The translations under genes and the position numbers were made by a program. This document shows, in pieces, positions 40,401 through 55,400 of a stretch of 64,000 bases of DNA. Each line of letters starts with the position of its first letter. The stretch's first letter is position 1. Source of the DNA: Mesaphorura yosii. Its lineage: Eukaryota > Arthropoda > Collembola > Poduromorpha > Tullbergiidae. The notes beneath the pieces are model-generated. The model worked only from the letters and a program-made list of their open reading frames with translations. It did no database searches and was not told where the DNA came from. The DNA lies in assembly GCA_009869945.1 (NCBI GenBank), contig WIXG01000024.1, positions 1 through 64,000 of the forward strand, given 5' to 3'.

Positions 40401-43400
40401 TTAGGAGTACGGCACTTCTTGCTTCTTGCTTTCCGCTGATTACAGACTTTTGAAAGTAGATTTCCCACATTTTGCGCCTCTGGTTCAAGACCTCATTCGG
40501 GCTCTAACTCCTTTTAATTATGTGATTTCTTTCACTATGTAAGTTCATTGTATCTTTCTTTATTCAGCACTGATCAAGAGTGTGACGATACCATTTGTGA
40601 ACATGTCCATTGTCTAAGGAGGGAAAAGGAATAATAATTGTACTGGCTATAAAAACTTTTTTCACCTTTTGTGCTCTTCAAAGCACATTTTGTTGCATTG
40701 TAATCTTTTGACAACTTTAAAGCGTGTATTTAATAGTACAAGAAAACCCGTGACGAAGAAAATCATTTACTAGAAAATAGAGTCCTTTTGTTGCTCCCGA
40801 TTCTCTCCTCTCCCAACTGCACGGAATGGAAGACTGAACGAGAGGGAGGAAATGTGTGTCTCGTCCTGAGACAGTTTAGAAGCTGGCGTTGCATATGCCG
40901 AATTTAACCATCAAAGTAGATGAAATGCGGTGTGAACTGCGACACGAATTTTCTCTGCCCATGTTTCCATGTCTATTCTATCTCCAAAAATCATAAATGG
41001 ATTTAAGAAGGTTATCAACTCTTTCAAACATATCAACAAATTCACGTGGAGTTGGGTATGTGCGTGTAATTTATTTGCACAGATTGCTCATTCCCAGATA
41101 TCCATTCAGTCTGACGGCTCCAATTTCTGGAATACTTTTTCATGTTGTCTGTAGATCCTATGAATTTCTTATTTTGTACGCACACACATACGTTGGTACG
41201 TTGGTGACAGGATCATATTTATTGGGGCTGAATGCAGCATGCTCCGTCCTAAAATTACACTTGGAGAATTTGATTGATACTGCGTGTGCGAGTGACAACC
41301 TAAAGTCAAACGGTTAACAGCGACTGTGCCGCTTGAATTATTCACGGGACTCGGAGTAAACTGTGTAACACGTACCGACTCCGCGTTTTATCGACTTATT
41401 TGACGTTATTATTAACGACATAGTTATTTGGTATGATTCACCCTTGGCCGTGTGGATACAGGTGCATTCAATTAAGTCGGATATTCATTCGCCCATTCAC
41501 ATTGATACTAGCGCCGTGCACTGAATACTCAGCTCTTTTGAAACTTTTTATACACGTGTTGCACACTTTTGACGGGAGGGCACGAAGGATTATGCCTGCG
41601 TTATGGGCTTATCGGACATATTATGGAAAGATAAATGGGTTCGGAGACGTGAATATATCTCTTCCAGTGCAGGTTACACTGGAGAGTAAGTAGCATATAC
41701 TTTACAAGTGTAACTACTCAGAAAACTGCTCAAATGAATAATAGTGATTCGGTTTGAATAAGATTTATGCAATGCTCTTCTTTCTCAAGTGTAATTCAAG
41801 TTCGTTGAAGGCGTGCCTGAAGAACAGAACTTCTTCTATGTCTTCACCCTTCAAATGGGCTCCAGCTTCTGCCCCACAGTAGCCCAAGCTCATTTTGAGG
41901 CTACTGTCTGCTTAACCTGTCAGGTTTGAGAGTCAAGGCTTGATCTTCATCGAATTGTCTTGTTTGTTTCGTACAACACCTACACTGCTATTAGCTTGAA
42001 TGGACTGGAGACTCCAGTAAGTCGTGCTGTAAGCATGGAGCCCCACAACGAGAGGTTGGGATGAGATATTTTATTAGTATTGATTCGATTCGATTTATTG
42101 GTGCCAAATTTTAGATCAGTAACAAAATTGTCGCTGTTGTCCTCTAAATGGACACCGTATAAATTAAACCGCAGCCAACCAATTATTAAAGCAACTTCAT
42201 CCTGGCTCACTCAGACTTCAGAATCGTTCTCTTCAACTTTCTCTCTTCAGCGCATGTAAAGATTTTCTCAAGTGCTGCGTCTTCATTCTTGGCTCCAAAA
42301 TTAATTGCGAACTCTTATTTTAAATTTTACTTGAAAAAGATCACATCATGACGATCTTCTGCTTCATTTGCATCATGGACGAGGTACGGAGACTCAATAA
42401 AAAAGTCAGATTCATTACAATCTGACAGCCGACTCGAGTCATGCAAATTTTACTGTCGGATGCTGCAAAATTAACTTTACGAAACATTTTCAGCTTTACT
42501 CTCGCCTTGAACAAGTTGCATTCGGAATTAAAGTTTTCTGCCGTCAGGCAGTTGTGTCTTGCGGCAAATATGTTACACACACGAATGCAACGCTTGATCT
42601 CTTATCATGCATGAATCACTCTATTCTAAGTACTCGAACAAGGATTCCTAATAAGAATTCACTTTTGACCAAATGCAGAACGAAGTATGCACTAGTCTTC
42701 CGAACTATTCAGTGCTCAGTTCGAGGAATAAATAAATACAAATTTTATTTGAAGTGAGGAAGGAAATATTGATATTGTGTGGTATGCGTCTTTGAACATT
42801 TCGCAAGTTATTGGTGAAAAGCATTTTCCGTTGTTTTCAACTCGGCGTTCCTCCGTTGTGTCGAAGAAATAGTGAAAACTCCAAATAGAAACTCGGGCGC
42901 GACCGCAAACCAAGTAGTAAATGCTCAACTGGAGGTTTGCTTTCTTTTCCCATTTTAAAGCGGAAGGGAAGCATGTGGCTGACTGTATGAAAAAATAAGA
43001 GAATGAAGTGCGGGCTCTGTACCATTCGAACGTGCAGTGGGTCCTCAATGAGACGAGGATATGCCGAATGCAGGCGCTCCTTTCTCCCTTTTCTCCATTA
43101 TTCTTCTTCCTTCTCCAGAGTCTCGAAATGGCAGACAGAAATGCGGAAGCAGAAAGTGAAATTGAAGAGAACATAAAAACGTATACCAAAATTGATATTC
43201 CATTGACGATTTTCTCATTTTCTTCATCAATATATTTACCACTTGTGAACTGCAATGTGGTGGCGGGACTCTGGCACTTCAGGTTGTCTCAGTGGTCACT
43301 TACGACACCGAATTGCAGATGCGGCGATGACATTGACTCTCATCTCACCTTGCAAGAGAGATCGAAATGCGTATCGTTGAGAGATTAAAGTAGATGGGTT

Positions 43401-46400
43401 CTCATTTGCTGCTGTTTCATTTCTATTTTCTGAGCCCCCAATGGAGTCACCTGCGGAAGGGTTTTATTTTTGGCGGGACAGGGCCTCGGAGAGTTTGTCT
43501 CACGCACTTTAAGCTGAAGACCGGACAGTGTAAAGTGTGTCCCGTTGAATGCGTGTCAGTCAAAGTCATCGGTCTTGTTATGACGCGTCTTGGGAGGATT
43601 CAGATGCAAGGGACAACGGAGGAAGAAAGTATTTTGAGTTTACTTCGAATGTTATTATAACCCATAACTCTTGTCTTTATTAAGAGTACGGCAGTCGGTC
43701 TCAGTTGACTTCTTCCATCTTCATCCGACTTTTATGTGACTGCTCATGTAGTCAATTTTTAAAGGGTTAACACACCGCACGCAGTATGCATGTTGGTTTG
43801 CTATGCAGAACTGTAATTTCTTGTCAGTCGGAAAAGTCTTTGAGAAGAAGATCATAAGACCTTTTACACATTTATTTCTTGTCTCGTCTCGACTCATCCT
43901 TCCATTCTTCTCCCGGCTTTTGTGAGTCTCTGCAGTAATCAACTGATTCAATCCGCCGCTTCCTTCCTCGACTTCTCTCTGCGCTTTTCACGTTCTTTTA
44001 TTTTTGTAACCGACTGGTCTTATCTTTTCTTGATCCCAATTGATCGTCTTTGTCATCCTATTTCTGCCTTTGTACTTTATTCTCGTCATCCAGGTGTTAC
44101 AATATACATCTCGGAACGAATCTCCACTTATTAAAAGCATTAAATCGTTCGGTTGAAATTATTTTTGTCTTCTCCTTCATACTTTGCGTTCGTGGTAAAT
44201 CTTGAGATTCGACTATTCCGAAGAGATTTCCTTCTCTCGTTCTTTCGTCGTGCCTCAAGTTTATCTAAATTGAATTTGTGAAAAGAATGCGACCGACGCG
44301 ACGATCCATCCTTTTGTTCGCTGCACAAGCGTAAGAAGATCAAGTCCAATTAATTCGACTTTCAATGGTGGATCGCAAGATGCATTGAATACCACAACTT
44401 ATGAGTTGAATTTAGTGTCTCCTGTTAACTTTTGACGATTTCTTTCCCTTGTCCTCGCATTGAAGAATGTAGCGAAGAGTGATGCGTCTTGAAGAAGGAT
44501 GCGTTAAAATAAACACACGAATAAACCGGACGGATTTAATGCTACAAACGAGCGAAGGGGTTCAATGGAAAGATAACCTACGCATTTAGGCAGAGTGTGC
44601 ACAGTTCCAGAACAGGCGATCTCACATCGTTATTTAATATTCCCTCAGCAAATAATACAACCCAGTATGTTTAGTGTTTTCAATTATTGTTATTGTCGGC
44701 AGCAAAACTGTAAAAGCTTTCCTAAAAATGCAAGGAGAGAATGCTAGAAAATAAAAGCTTCAGAGTATTTTGATTTGGGGTGAAGCTGAAATTCTGTTTC
44801 GTGTCGTCAAGTGAGACAGCATTAAACGAATAAAAACGCTTTAGGCCCAGTCCAACAGGGCAATCGGTTTCTTATAAACCCCAACTCGAGATATGTAATG
44901 CTTCGTTACTCAAGCGGTTCCCCTTTCCAGTAATCCTTTGGTTCGGTCCATCACCGCTTCCTCTGACGGATTTTTGTTATTCGGTCACTGGGCAGCTTAA
45001 TTCTGTTTCGTCGCTGTACTCTGCTAACATGCGAGGACCCACTTGCCACAATATGATATCGGTTGCCGCTCGCAATCTGATCAAAAGATTTCGATAATTG
45101 TGAACTTTGCTTTGATCATGAGAGTCCAGAAAACAGGATAATGACATTGCAGATTACTTGACTACCGCAACAAAATTAAAGTTGATTTGCTTTGATCGTG
45201 CATTCCCTCGAAATATGTTATGACATTAGTCATAAAGGAGAACCGATACTTGGGAAATGAAATGCTCGTATTTTATGAACGCAATTTGCTAAAATGATAA
45301 AATTGAGGTGCTGTGGTCCGGCAGGGGAGAATCCACGAGGTACGAAATGATCGAATGCTTGCTGTGCAGCTCATTTCATGAATCACCATAACGCAGGATG
45401 CTATTTTTCGTAGTTATGCGTGCCCATCCACCTGTGACAGCCCTTCATCCTCTTTACCAAACTCGTTTCATGTGGTTTCTTTTATACCCCGTTTTTCTGT
45501 GTCGCTTAACAACCGAAACTATGAAGCCGTGCTTTAACCAAAAACCACCATCAAAATTGTAATATTGTGAGAGATCCGTGAACTGTAACGACAACTAATC
45601 CAAGAGCCGTAGACACTTGACATGTCTCCTGCTTGGACTTGCAGGTAGATGATAAGCCATTACAAAATGAGGATGCACATGCGTCCCTCCGTCAACCGAC
45701 GGACTCAAATGGTTCATTAAAAGCGGCCGTCCGGCTTCGAATTTCAGTTTTTCTTTATAAGGCAGTGGAATTGTCGCTGAGCGTAAAATGCTGTCGTGGT
45801 TATCAGTCGTAAAAATGGGACGCGGAGATTAAGCGAAACTGTATCACATGAAGAATTAGCTTGCACTGCACTAGAATCCAGTATCTTATCTACAGTTTAG
45901 TTTACCGAGGTTGCCATGCTTAGACCGTCCATTGCATCATTTATGCTGCCTCAACCAATCTACTCCAACTCGTTTTGTTCCACATGTCATTTACAGCATT
46001 GTAATATCTGTACTCAGCAGGTTGATATTACGATTAAACTGCCGCAATAAAGTCTAGCTCAGTGCATACAGTAATAAGTCCGAAGCTACTCATTGCTCCA
46101 AGTTTGAACTCTTGATACGAAGTGAAAGTATAAACCACATTACTGCATTACAGCTGAACAGCTCGTGAAGGGGAGAGTGAGCGGGATTTGGAGTATGGAA
46201 ATTTAGAAACAAAACTGCAAGTTGAAATTTAATTAAATGTTTATTATGACATTATTGAACTCATTACATCCCCTTTATCTCGTTCTTTAATATACTTGTA
46301 ATCTCCGATTCCAACGAAGTAGTTTTATTCCAGCTCATGGTTTTAATGTCTTCAAAATTTGGTGGAGATTAAACTCAGCTGTAAGCGCGAAGCACTTGCT

Positions 46401-49400
46401 CTTTTGTTTTATCACATGAGGTCATACCTCGCGATGCAGGACGCTCATTCCGTTAAGTGTTGACTGGCTGCTTTCAGCAGAGTTGCTTCTTGAGAGATGG
46501 CTGACGGCTCCATGGTGAGCAGCAGAAACGCGTCGGAATTGTGTTGAGGCAAGATCAGGTTGTCTCACGGATGAGGCGCGAAGCCTGTTCTTTGCTACCT
46601 AAATGAGAAATAGAACACGTTTAGCTTCAACCCTTGCACTAGCCAACTGGAGAACCAGAGTATTTGTGCTTAATAAGGTGTGCACCCCATGATGTAGCGA
46701 AATTCAATTTTTCTCACTCTTTCTCCCACACAAACACTCGACCGCCGCTCTGAGCTGGTGCGTTGCAGTGCGGTAGTTTGCCTTCACCAAATTTATGGTA
46801 ATAAGAAAGGGGAAAATTAATTTTCTTTTTTAACATGAAGTTCCAACCAGGAAACGCGCCATTCAACAAATGCTCTCAGCCACGACTACGAGTTAAGTTA
46901 TGTTTGAGGAGTCAGGCGTCGCCAGTTTAAAATTGCCTTCAAATATGCACCGTCTACACTTCATTTGTTTGCAAAGCATCAAGAGACGAGCACGTACTTT
47001 CCATACTGCTCGAGGAAGACCTGCCCAACAACATCGTGCAACTAAGTTTCGGAATTGACGAGATTTTTTTTGCACAAGCAATAGGCAACAGTAGTTGAGG
47101 TGCATACATAATTTAAGCGTTTCCTAAATTTTTAAGGGGAGTAGCGTACGTAAACCGAAAGAGAGGCACTTTTTTGCTAAGACCACGCTTGCATTCGGGC
47201 AGAGACGAAGTCAAATTATGAAACTTGGAAAGCAGTATTGGGCTTTTTTAACCCACAGCCAGGTTGTCGTGTCGGTTTGAGAGTGCCGGCATGGAAGGTT
47301 GGACCCTGTTGGTGATTAGAGCGGGCGGAAGGTAGAAGAGGAAGAGAAAGTTTTCCTTGTAATTAGGAAGAATTTATGAAGTTGAAATCTCCCAAGAAGG
47401 AAGTCGAAAAATAATATGTCAATGGAATAGTAATCTGTGTGTAATCGCGTAGACCTGAATGGGTAATGACACCGACTATTATTACTACACGTAATGCAAT
47501 AATAATGCAAATCATGGCATGCGTTGGTGGGGTCGAGCGACCGTGGAGTCAGGAAGACATTAATCATGAAGAGTGATAGTTCGAGCAGCGGCTGACGCTC
47601 TTGTGCCGTGGAAGAAAAGTTGGGCTGCGGGTTATTATAATAATGTATAGCGAAGTTGCATGCTCACTTACAGACCGCCGCTGTTGCACGGTGGTCGGTG
47701 TCGTGAGAGAAAGGCCAGCTCAGACACAAAAGCAACTTTCTCCATCCGCTGACTTCTCTCCGAGTATTTACCTTTTCAGTGTAACATAAAGAAAAAGTTC
47801 AAGACAGCAGAGCGTGGAAAGAGCGAATTCTCTGCAACTTTTCTTTCTCTTACCTGCAGCTTTTTGATTATCTCATTAGGCGTGTCTTAATTGAAGTGAA
47901 GGGAGAAACACGAGCCGACGACTTAATTGAATGGTTTGGTGCGCCTTACACACGCTTGCACACCGTCGCTCCTTCATTTTTAATAGTCAAAGAGATGTGT
48001 AAGTGAGATTATTTTATTATTGGGGTCTCACTTTCAAGGCCCGCTGCTCTCCTGTGTCAGCCGTTGTCCGTCTCGTCAGCCACGCTCTGCTTTTCTTGGA
48101 CAAGGCGTGAAACCTGAATTGCGGATTAGCACACGATAGTGTTTCTGTTTCGGTGTTTAGACCCATGCTGAAAGAGAGGAAATAATATTTTAGACTCATA
48201 ATATTGTCGGTGATTTTCATCAGACGCGTAGACTGAAAACCACAGCATATAAGGGAACACCATGTACGCATGCAATCATGCAACAAAGGTAATTTAACAT
48301 CATTGCAATGTTCGAGCCACACTGAACCTGATAGGCAGTCAAGATTGAGCTGAATTTGATCTCGTGTCAGTTACAACTTTACAACGTTGTTTGGTTGTTC
48401 CAGCGCTTTGTATACGGGTGTTGTTGCTTTGTAGTGAGAAATAAAGATCATTTTCTCGTTGTTTCCATTTTTATCTTCGTAATCCGTTCTGCTATTGTTT
48501 CCTGGCCCAAACCTTTCATTATGTTATATTTCAGAGTGCACTGGCCATAAACCCTCGCCAAACATGCAAAAATGTATTACAACACAGAACGAACTCACTA
48601 CACACATCAAAAGATTTTTTAGTCTTAGCGAAGATAAGAACTTTCCCCTTTGTAATAATAAACGATTTAAGGCGTCAACATGCGGTAATAGCAATGAACC
48701 CCCTCCCTTCCTTTCTCCATTCTTACTTCATAACACAATCTCGCCTTTCGGGCTTCGCCAAGTCAACTCCGGTCCAGTGCAGGTTGGCATCGTAGATGTT
48801 ATTAAGCAAATTGCTTTCTCAGCATTTTATTTTGACATTCAACTCGAAAATTTCACCTTCTAGAATCAAGGGTAATGGTTTATAATTCTTTCACGCACTT
48901 CAAAGCTCTCCTGCCTCACAGCATTATAAAATCAAAAGTAAAAGCAGTTATTAGCGTCACGTGCGCTTGTCTTAAACTTGACACGAAACAACACCTTATG
49001 AGATTGTAAACAGTCGCTCACAAGTCCCAAGTTTCCTCAACACGAGACCGGGCGTTGTTTTCATTTTTGTAACCGTAAAATGTGGCGTGAAACCCGCAAG
49101 GCTAACGTGAGCTTTCTGGTAGAACACTCTCCGTGCGTTATACCGTAGAACATAGTTCGTTCACGCGGAAAGGCCCAAGGTGAAATATGCACAATCACAT
49201 AGCGATCTAATCCCATTGTGATTTCAGATAGTAAAGCCTTTTATGATGCCTGAATCAAACAATTTTTTGATCAATTAACTCGGTGACTCAAACCAACCGT
49301 TTGTTTTCTGGAAACATTTCCTCTCTTCATCTGCTTAATTAACCATTTGGAGTTTACCATTACCATGTTCCTTCCATTTTCGTGTATTTGTGATAAACTC

Positions 49401-52400
49401 GCTAATTTGTCATCTTCCCCTCCGCGTCCTGCACAGTTTGTGTGCTCAAGTCATCAAGACCTCGAACACAGTGCGAGCATCTGTAAAATCTAATGAACTT
49501 AACCCGGAGACCTCAACAGCTTTGTGATACACAAGTTACAGCAGGAAAATTTTACTTGGTGGCTTCTAGTGAAACTTTGTGCTGCTACTTTCTCTGTATT
49601 CCCGTCTCGTTGTTTTGGTTGCTTTCTTCCAGTTTTGCGTTGGCATGCGTTGAGGGTCAGACCTGAACGCGCTACTCACAGTGTTCATTGTGCGTATCGC
49701 GCTGTGTGTTCGTCTGTGAAAACACGAACCTTTTCTCTAGAGAAGCCAAGAAAAGTCAAAGTTTGCCTTTCTTGATTCGTTTACTTAGCCCCAAATGAGC
49801 TGCAAAGACTATTGCTCTACACAAGTATCAATACGTGAATACGGATTATTTGGATGCAGTCGCGGCTTCTGTACACAGAACCTCAGCGTTACACGCGGGC
49901 CACATACAAATGGTTTCGGCTATACGGGGAAAAGAGTAAGCACGACTAATGCTTCCTTTGGTTCGTGTTTGTGCGTCGGCTAAGTAAATGTTGTGAGTAT
50001 TCATTTGATGCCTGTTTCGGGGAACGCTGTGGCGATAGAATCAGAGCGATATTCAAGTTAACCCAAGTTAATAGAATGCTGCAATATTTCTTATTTACAC
50101 AACTCACTGCGTCTTCATCTTTCGCCTGCTCCTGCTCTTGTCTTTCCTTTCCTGTGGACATTAGTCGCGGCGGTCCGTCTCAGCCCGCATTATGGACTGA
50201 CACAAGAGTAACGCTAAAGGGAAATGACTTTCACGTGCAGATGTGATATGAATATATTGCAGATTTTCTTAAGAGGTGAGATTCTTTCCAATCTTTTCCT
50301 CGTCGTCACGAGGCAAACGAAAGTTACTTTCCTCTCTGTCGTTTGTGTTGAATTCCAACAATTTGCCACTTTCTCGAGTGTTCTTACATGCGGGAAACTG
50401 TGGATTCACTTGAGGGACGAAACAAATAATGCCAGTAACTAACTTTATCTTCTCAATCCATCTTGTCTTTTCATTTCTTTATGATTTACCTATCATCTCC
50501 TCCCGTACAGCCAGGTTTGTTTGGCTTAGCTCACATTCCCTGGCCTTCCTTCGGCCGCTTGTGGGAAATGTAAAAAATCTCGCGTCTTTCCGAATCTCAT
50601 TTACAATTCACTCGTAAACTGCATCCTATGAATGAAGGAAATGGCTTATGATCCGAGGTTAACTAGGTGCCCGTTTGTCTTCTTCTGACACATGTGTGCT
50701 AGTTCGTATCAGATCAGATCCAAAGAGATGTGAATAGATTGTGTGGGAGTGTGAAAGGAATTCTCCAAAGAAACATCGAAATGTAATGTAAGTACGTGTT
50801 CGACGCCCGCTTCGAAGCGAATTGCAGCTGATTCAGTAACCAGCAGGTGCGTTACATGTGTACTTCAGAAACGCCAGATCATAAATCAGTCATTCGTGTA
50901 TCTAGTTACGAGCGCAAACCAAATTTAAGCAGGAAATATGTATTGACTGACATTTACTTATGTACACTTGACTCGATCGGGCCGCTGCCGACTTGGGCCT
51001 TTTCTGCACGATCACGAATCGTGCCGTGTGGCTCGGCGTGGTGCAGGTCTAAAATAGTGCCAATATTTCATGTTTCTCGATTTAAGTGAGCGCAAACTTA
51101 CTTCTAAAAATATTCAGAGGCACACTTTTCTCAGTGCGAAGGCAGTAAATCTACTGTGAAAGTGAAGTGGAGTATTCTTTATTCGGAATCATTAAACCCT
51201 TAAGATGCATATTTGACGTAAGATGAGTGTACAATTTCAATTTCCGCATGAGCAAGATCAAATCGTATTAGATTACATATTGTCTATGTCTACGTAAGTG
51301 TGAGTTGAAAAAGGGCAGAACCAGGCTCCAGTAACTCAGACTTATGAAATGATCTTTTATGGGAGACGAAGGAGTGTAATACCAAATCTCAAGAGCATTT
51401 GTTGATGCCAGGTCTCGCTCCATTCGCTACCCGACTATATAAATTTTATGAACCACTTTCATTAAAGCTGACTCATGTCATGATACGTGCATTAAAACCT
51501 CACAGCCTTGTGATATTTGATTTATATGTACGAGAACTCAATCTTGTGAGCTTCATACGATAAGATTGGTAATATGGCCTTGCTTGTTACGAAAATCTTG
51601 ATTTCGTGCCGTGCCACTCTGGTGTTGGCCATGCTGGTCGAATTTGGTGATTTGATGGCTTGGACACAATTTCGAATAATCAACGCTGCGTCGAGCCATG
51701 GAATGTCAAGGTTCGGTAAAGTTTACAAGAAGTTAGAGAGTTAGAGCCGGAAAGCAGGGGAAGGGTTGCACAATTTTCCAGTCCATTTCTACAGTAAAAA
51801 AAATACGAATTCCTTGCAAATGGGTTCATTTTGTTTTCCTCTCTGCTAATGCAACGTTCTTTCGGTTTCCTTTTCCTATTTTTCTAAATGTAGCCGCAGT
51901 TTCCCATTCATCTCATTATTGTAGTTCCAGGATTGAAAAAGGGGTTGACTCCTACAGGATAGTACGAATATACACGCGTTGGAAATAACCTCGACAGAGC
52001 TCAGGAAAATGACGAAGGATTATCCATGTCGTAAAGTGCAACTCAGCTGAGGTGGAAATACTTTCCAACTTGAGTCACCCGCATCGAAGTAAAATTCAAG
52101 TTGCAGTGTGTAGAGTTATGTCAAACGGGCAGAAGTTGTAAAGTGAGGCCAGCAGAATCCGAAACGCGTATCGCGTTGCTTTGCATGCCAGTCGCAAATA
52201 TATTATTTCAGTGCTCAAAGGTAAGGTTTGTCAGTAGCTGTAAACTGCAGACTGGTTTCATCTTCTGTTATTGCCCGTTTATTTCATCTTCATCTCATAC
52301 ACAAGGTTTCATAAATCACGCCTTAAGCCCTGAAAAGATACCCGGGATTATGAACTCCATCCCAGGTGACACCTTCACCTCCTCCGTTCCATTTATCTCC

Positions 52401-55400
52401 CTTGTTCTGCAAATAAGTCAACCCCGACGCGCACTCCCTTCTCCCTCGTTCTATTATTCAGCCGAGAGTAGGAAAATGACTCAATCCACATAAAATGCAA
52501 AATTTGGGATCACAAGAAACAAAAAATAAATATAATAACAATTCAATGTCATTCTCTTGTAAATGAGGTTTCAGAAAGCGAAAATGATGGCTTCTTCCAA
52601 AGGCTTTTTGCTGGCACTGCGTGCACAGGCGAATGAATAGGGCACATTGTTTAAAAGTAGAAGGATTTAACGGCGGCTCCTTTCTGTAATTTATTGATTA
52701 CGGGTCGGGAGTTCGCCGTAGTCTTGAGTCTCCAATCTCATATTCTATGCATTAATTGCGTATTCAACAATATTAAAAGAGGGTTGGTGCATCTTGCGTT
52801 TTTTGGGGGAGAAGCTGCAACTCTAAACGGGCTGGCGCGCCCTGCACCCAAAACAAACCAAACAAAGCGAAGGCGAGACGAGCTGGTACACGACAATCCT
52901 TCATAATTTTTTCATAGTTTAGAGTTTGCTACTCCAAGCAGTGTAGCGAAAGGCGAGTGCACATAATATTTATGACTGAATTGCGTACATGCACGCAATA
53001 AGGTTGTAACTAGGTTTTATTGCTACTCGGGCAGTCACAGTGAAAGTCGGCAAAAATAAAGATTATCGGAGGGCAGGGAGAAAGAAATGAAAAAGCGAGA
53101 GACCCATCACCATTTATCTCAATTTAAAAGACGAGAAAGGGGCCAAACGCGAAACTGCTGCGTATTTTTTCAGTTTGTGTCCCAACCACTGACCTTGGTC
53201 TTCCTGAATGGTAAGCGATGGGTAACTAATGAACGAAGAAATAATAACAGCCGAGAAGACACGAGGAACAAAATTTCGTTGCACATGAAATAAACCCTGA
53301 GTAAAGTAAATACGTCATTACAGCTCGCATTTCTATTAACTGCGACAATGAGCAGAGAACTACAACGCGGAGAAAATTATAAATGTTGTTCTATTTACTC
53401 CAACTTTACGCCGCTGCTCAAAGAGTGCCTTGATTAGGCCTGCAAGTAGTCTATTAACTGTGAATTCTTGGATCCTGTGCAAGATAATCACACATACGAC
53501 ACTCACATCATGTAATTTGACTTGGGGAGTGTGTCTGGTCTGGAATGGAAATTGTTTATTACGTAAGGTGGACGGAGAGAAGATTGAAACTGAAAACTTC
53601 TTGTGTGGTTTTTGCGGCAGCACAAGTTTACCGTATAAATTATACGTAACGGGTCCCCCGCACGGTGCACCAGAGTAAGTGGGAAAAGTAATAATGGAGC
53701 TTATTTGGTATAAATGTGAAATTACTGAAGAGAGAAAAGTTCAATTCAACCTGATTTTGTAATTTAAAAATGGAAGAAAGTGGGAGCGGGGGAATGGAAT
53801 TCTACCTTGGTCGTGTTTTCTTCGTCGGCGAATCGTTTTCCTCAAAAGTGGAGCTGAGGCCCGCGTGGGTTTACTCCTTATCTATTCCGTTCAAACCGGC
53901 ACGCAGCGAGCTCATAATTTTGCATAATAGATCTAAATGTCGGTAGTTTACTTTCACTAATGCGTATTGTGCAATAATAATAAGTTGAGCAGGACTTTTA
54001 TTGTACCGAGTGTCAGAGCGCTTGAGCACAACTTCACAGCGAACCGCCAGGATAAAGCCCTCCAGCACAGAGTTGGCCATAAAAGCGGTCGTAGTTAATC
54101 AGGGATTTCTTGCAATAAACCAATCCACGTCCAAGCCCACTTTTGCTTTTGTGCTGACGACGGCATAATTTGGGGAAAGTATGAAATTATTATTAATCTC
54201 GAACTGGGAAAAGTTTTCCTGAGTTTCAGCGGACGATGACGAGTTGACGGTAAAGCCAAAAGTAATTGGACGTGTTACGTTGCACACTCTCAACCGCGTT
54301 TCACGCACACACGCATGATTGCCTTCGTCCTCAAACCGGAATGTCTGTACAGTATTGCATGATCACGGTCTGCAGAAACCTGCGCCCTGGTCAGTTCCAT
54401 TATAACTCAATTCCTCCATTTGGTGACATTAATAATCTGATGCAATATTGAAACTAAATGGACAGATAAGAACGACGACAACGTTTTATATTTTGCCACA
54501 CAAGGAAATGGCTTCTCCACTTTATGACGTCCTGCCCAATCGACGCATGGAGGAGTAATACATATAGACAAAGAAAGTCGCAAAACATGGAACATGCACA
54601 CTTTTAAGTGCAGAAAGTATTTTGTATCATCGAATCGCAATTCGCAATTGGCTGACGCTCCGAGATAGGACAACGCGTCACGAACCTCGGAAATATAAAG
54701 CCACAAGACGAAGAGATTGCAAGAGCACTAAACCTGAGAGTGTGTCTCAAGGTAGGCTGTGTGCATTGTGCATTCATGCCTCCTCGCAATGGTGTCGGTT
54801 TAACATTATTGCTCCATATATTATTGCATGTTTGCGGAAAATTCACTCCATCAACCGCACGACTGAGCTCACCATTTTTACCTATTATTATTTAAGTTTG
54901 TATAATTTTCTTCACAATACTCGTGGGCAATTGCGTGTGCTTTATGTCCTCGCTTTCCTTTCCGCTCCGAGAAAGTTTACCTTTCTTGAGCTGCACTGAC
55001 CGACCGCGCTCACCGACTTCATACTTTTGTGTTGGTGATATCTTTTTCTGGTTATGTTGTAAAACTTTGTTATTATGAGCCAATACTGTTATTACGGCCA
55101 TTCTTTGACGACATGGAGAGAGTTGCGCTTGGCCTGAAAGCCATAAACTTCATTTCGCCATCACTCAAACAATACGAGCGACTTCACTCTTGCTTTTCTT
55201 TCTTTGTGGTGAGAGACGTAAGCATTTTACCTCTTTTTCCAAAGCTATTAACTATTTAGTAAACAAATAAGGAAAGCTATATCAATCTCTATCTATCATT
55301 TTATAGTGTGTAGTAACATGTGAGTACCGTTATTAAAAAGAGAAAACTGACTATAAAAGTCGGGGATTGTGTCTGCGAGATTGCTGCGTCTGGAAGACGG

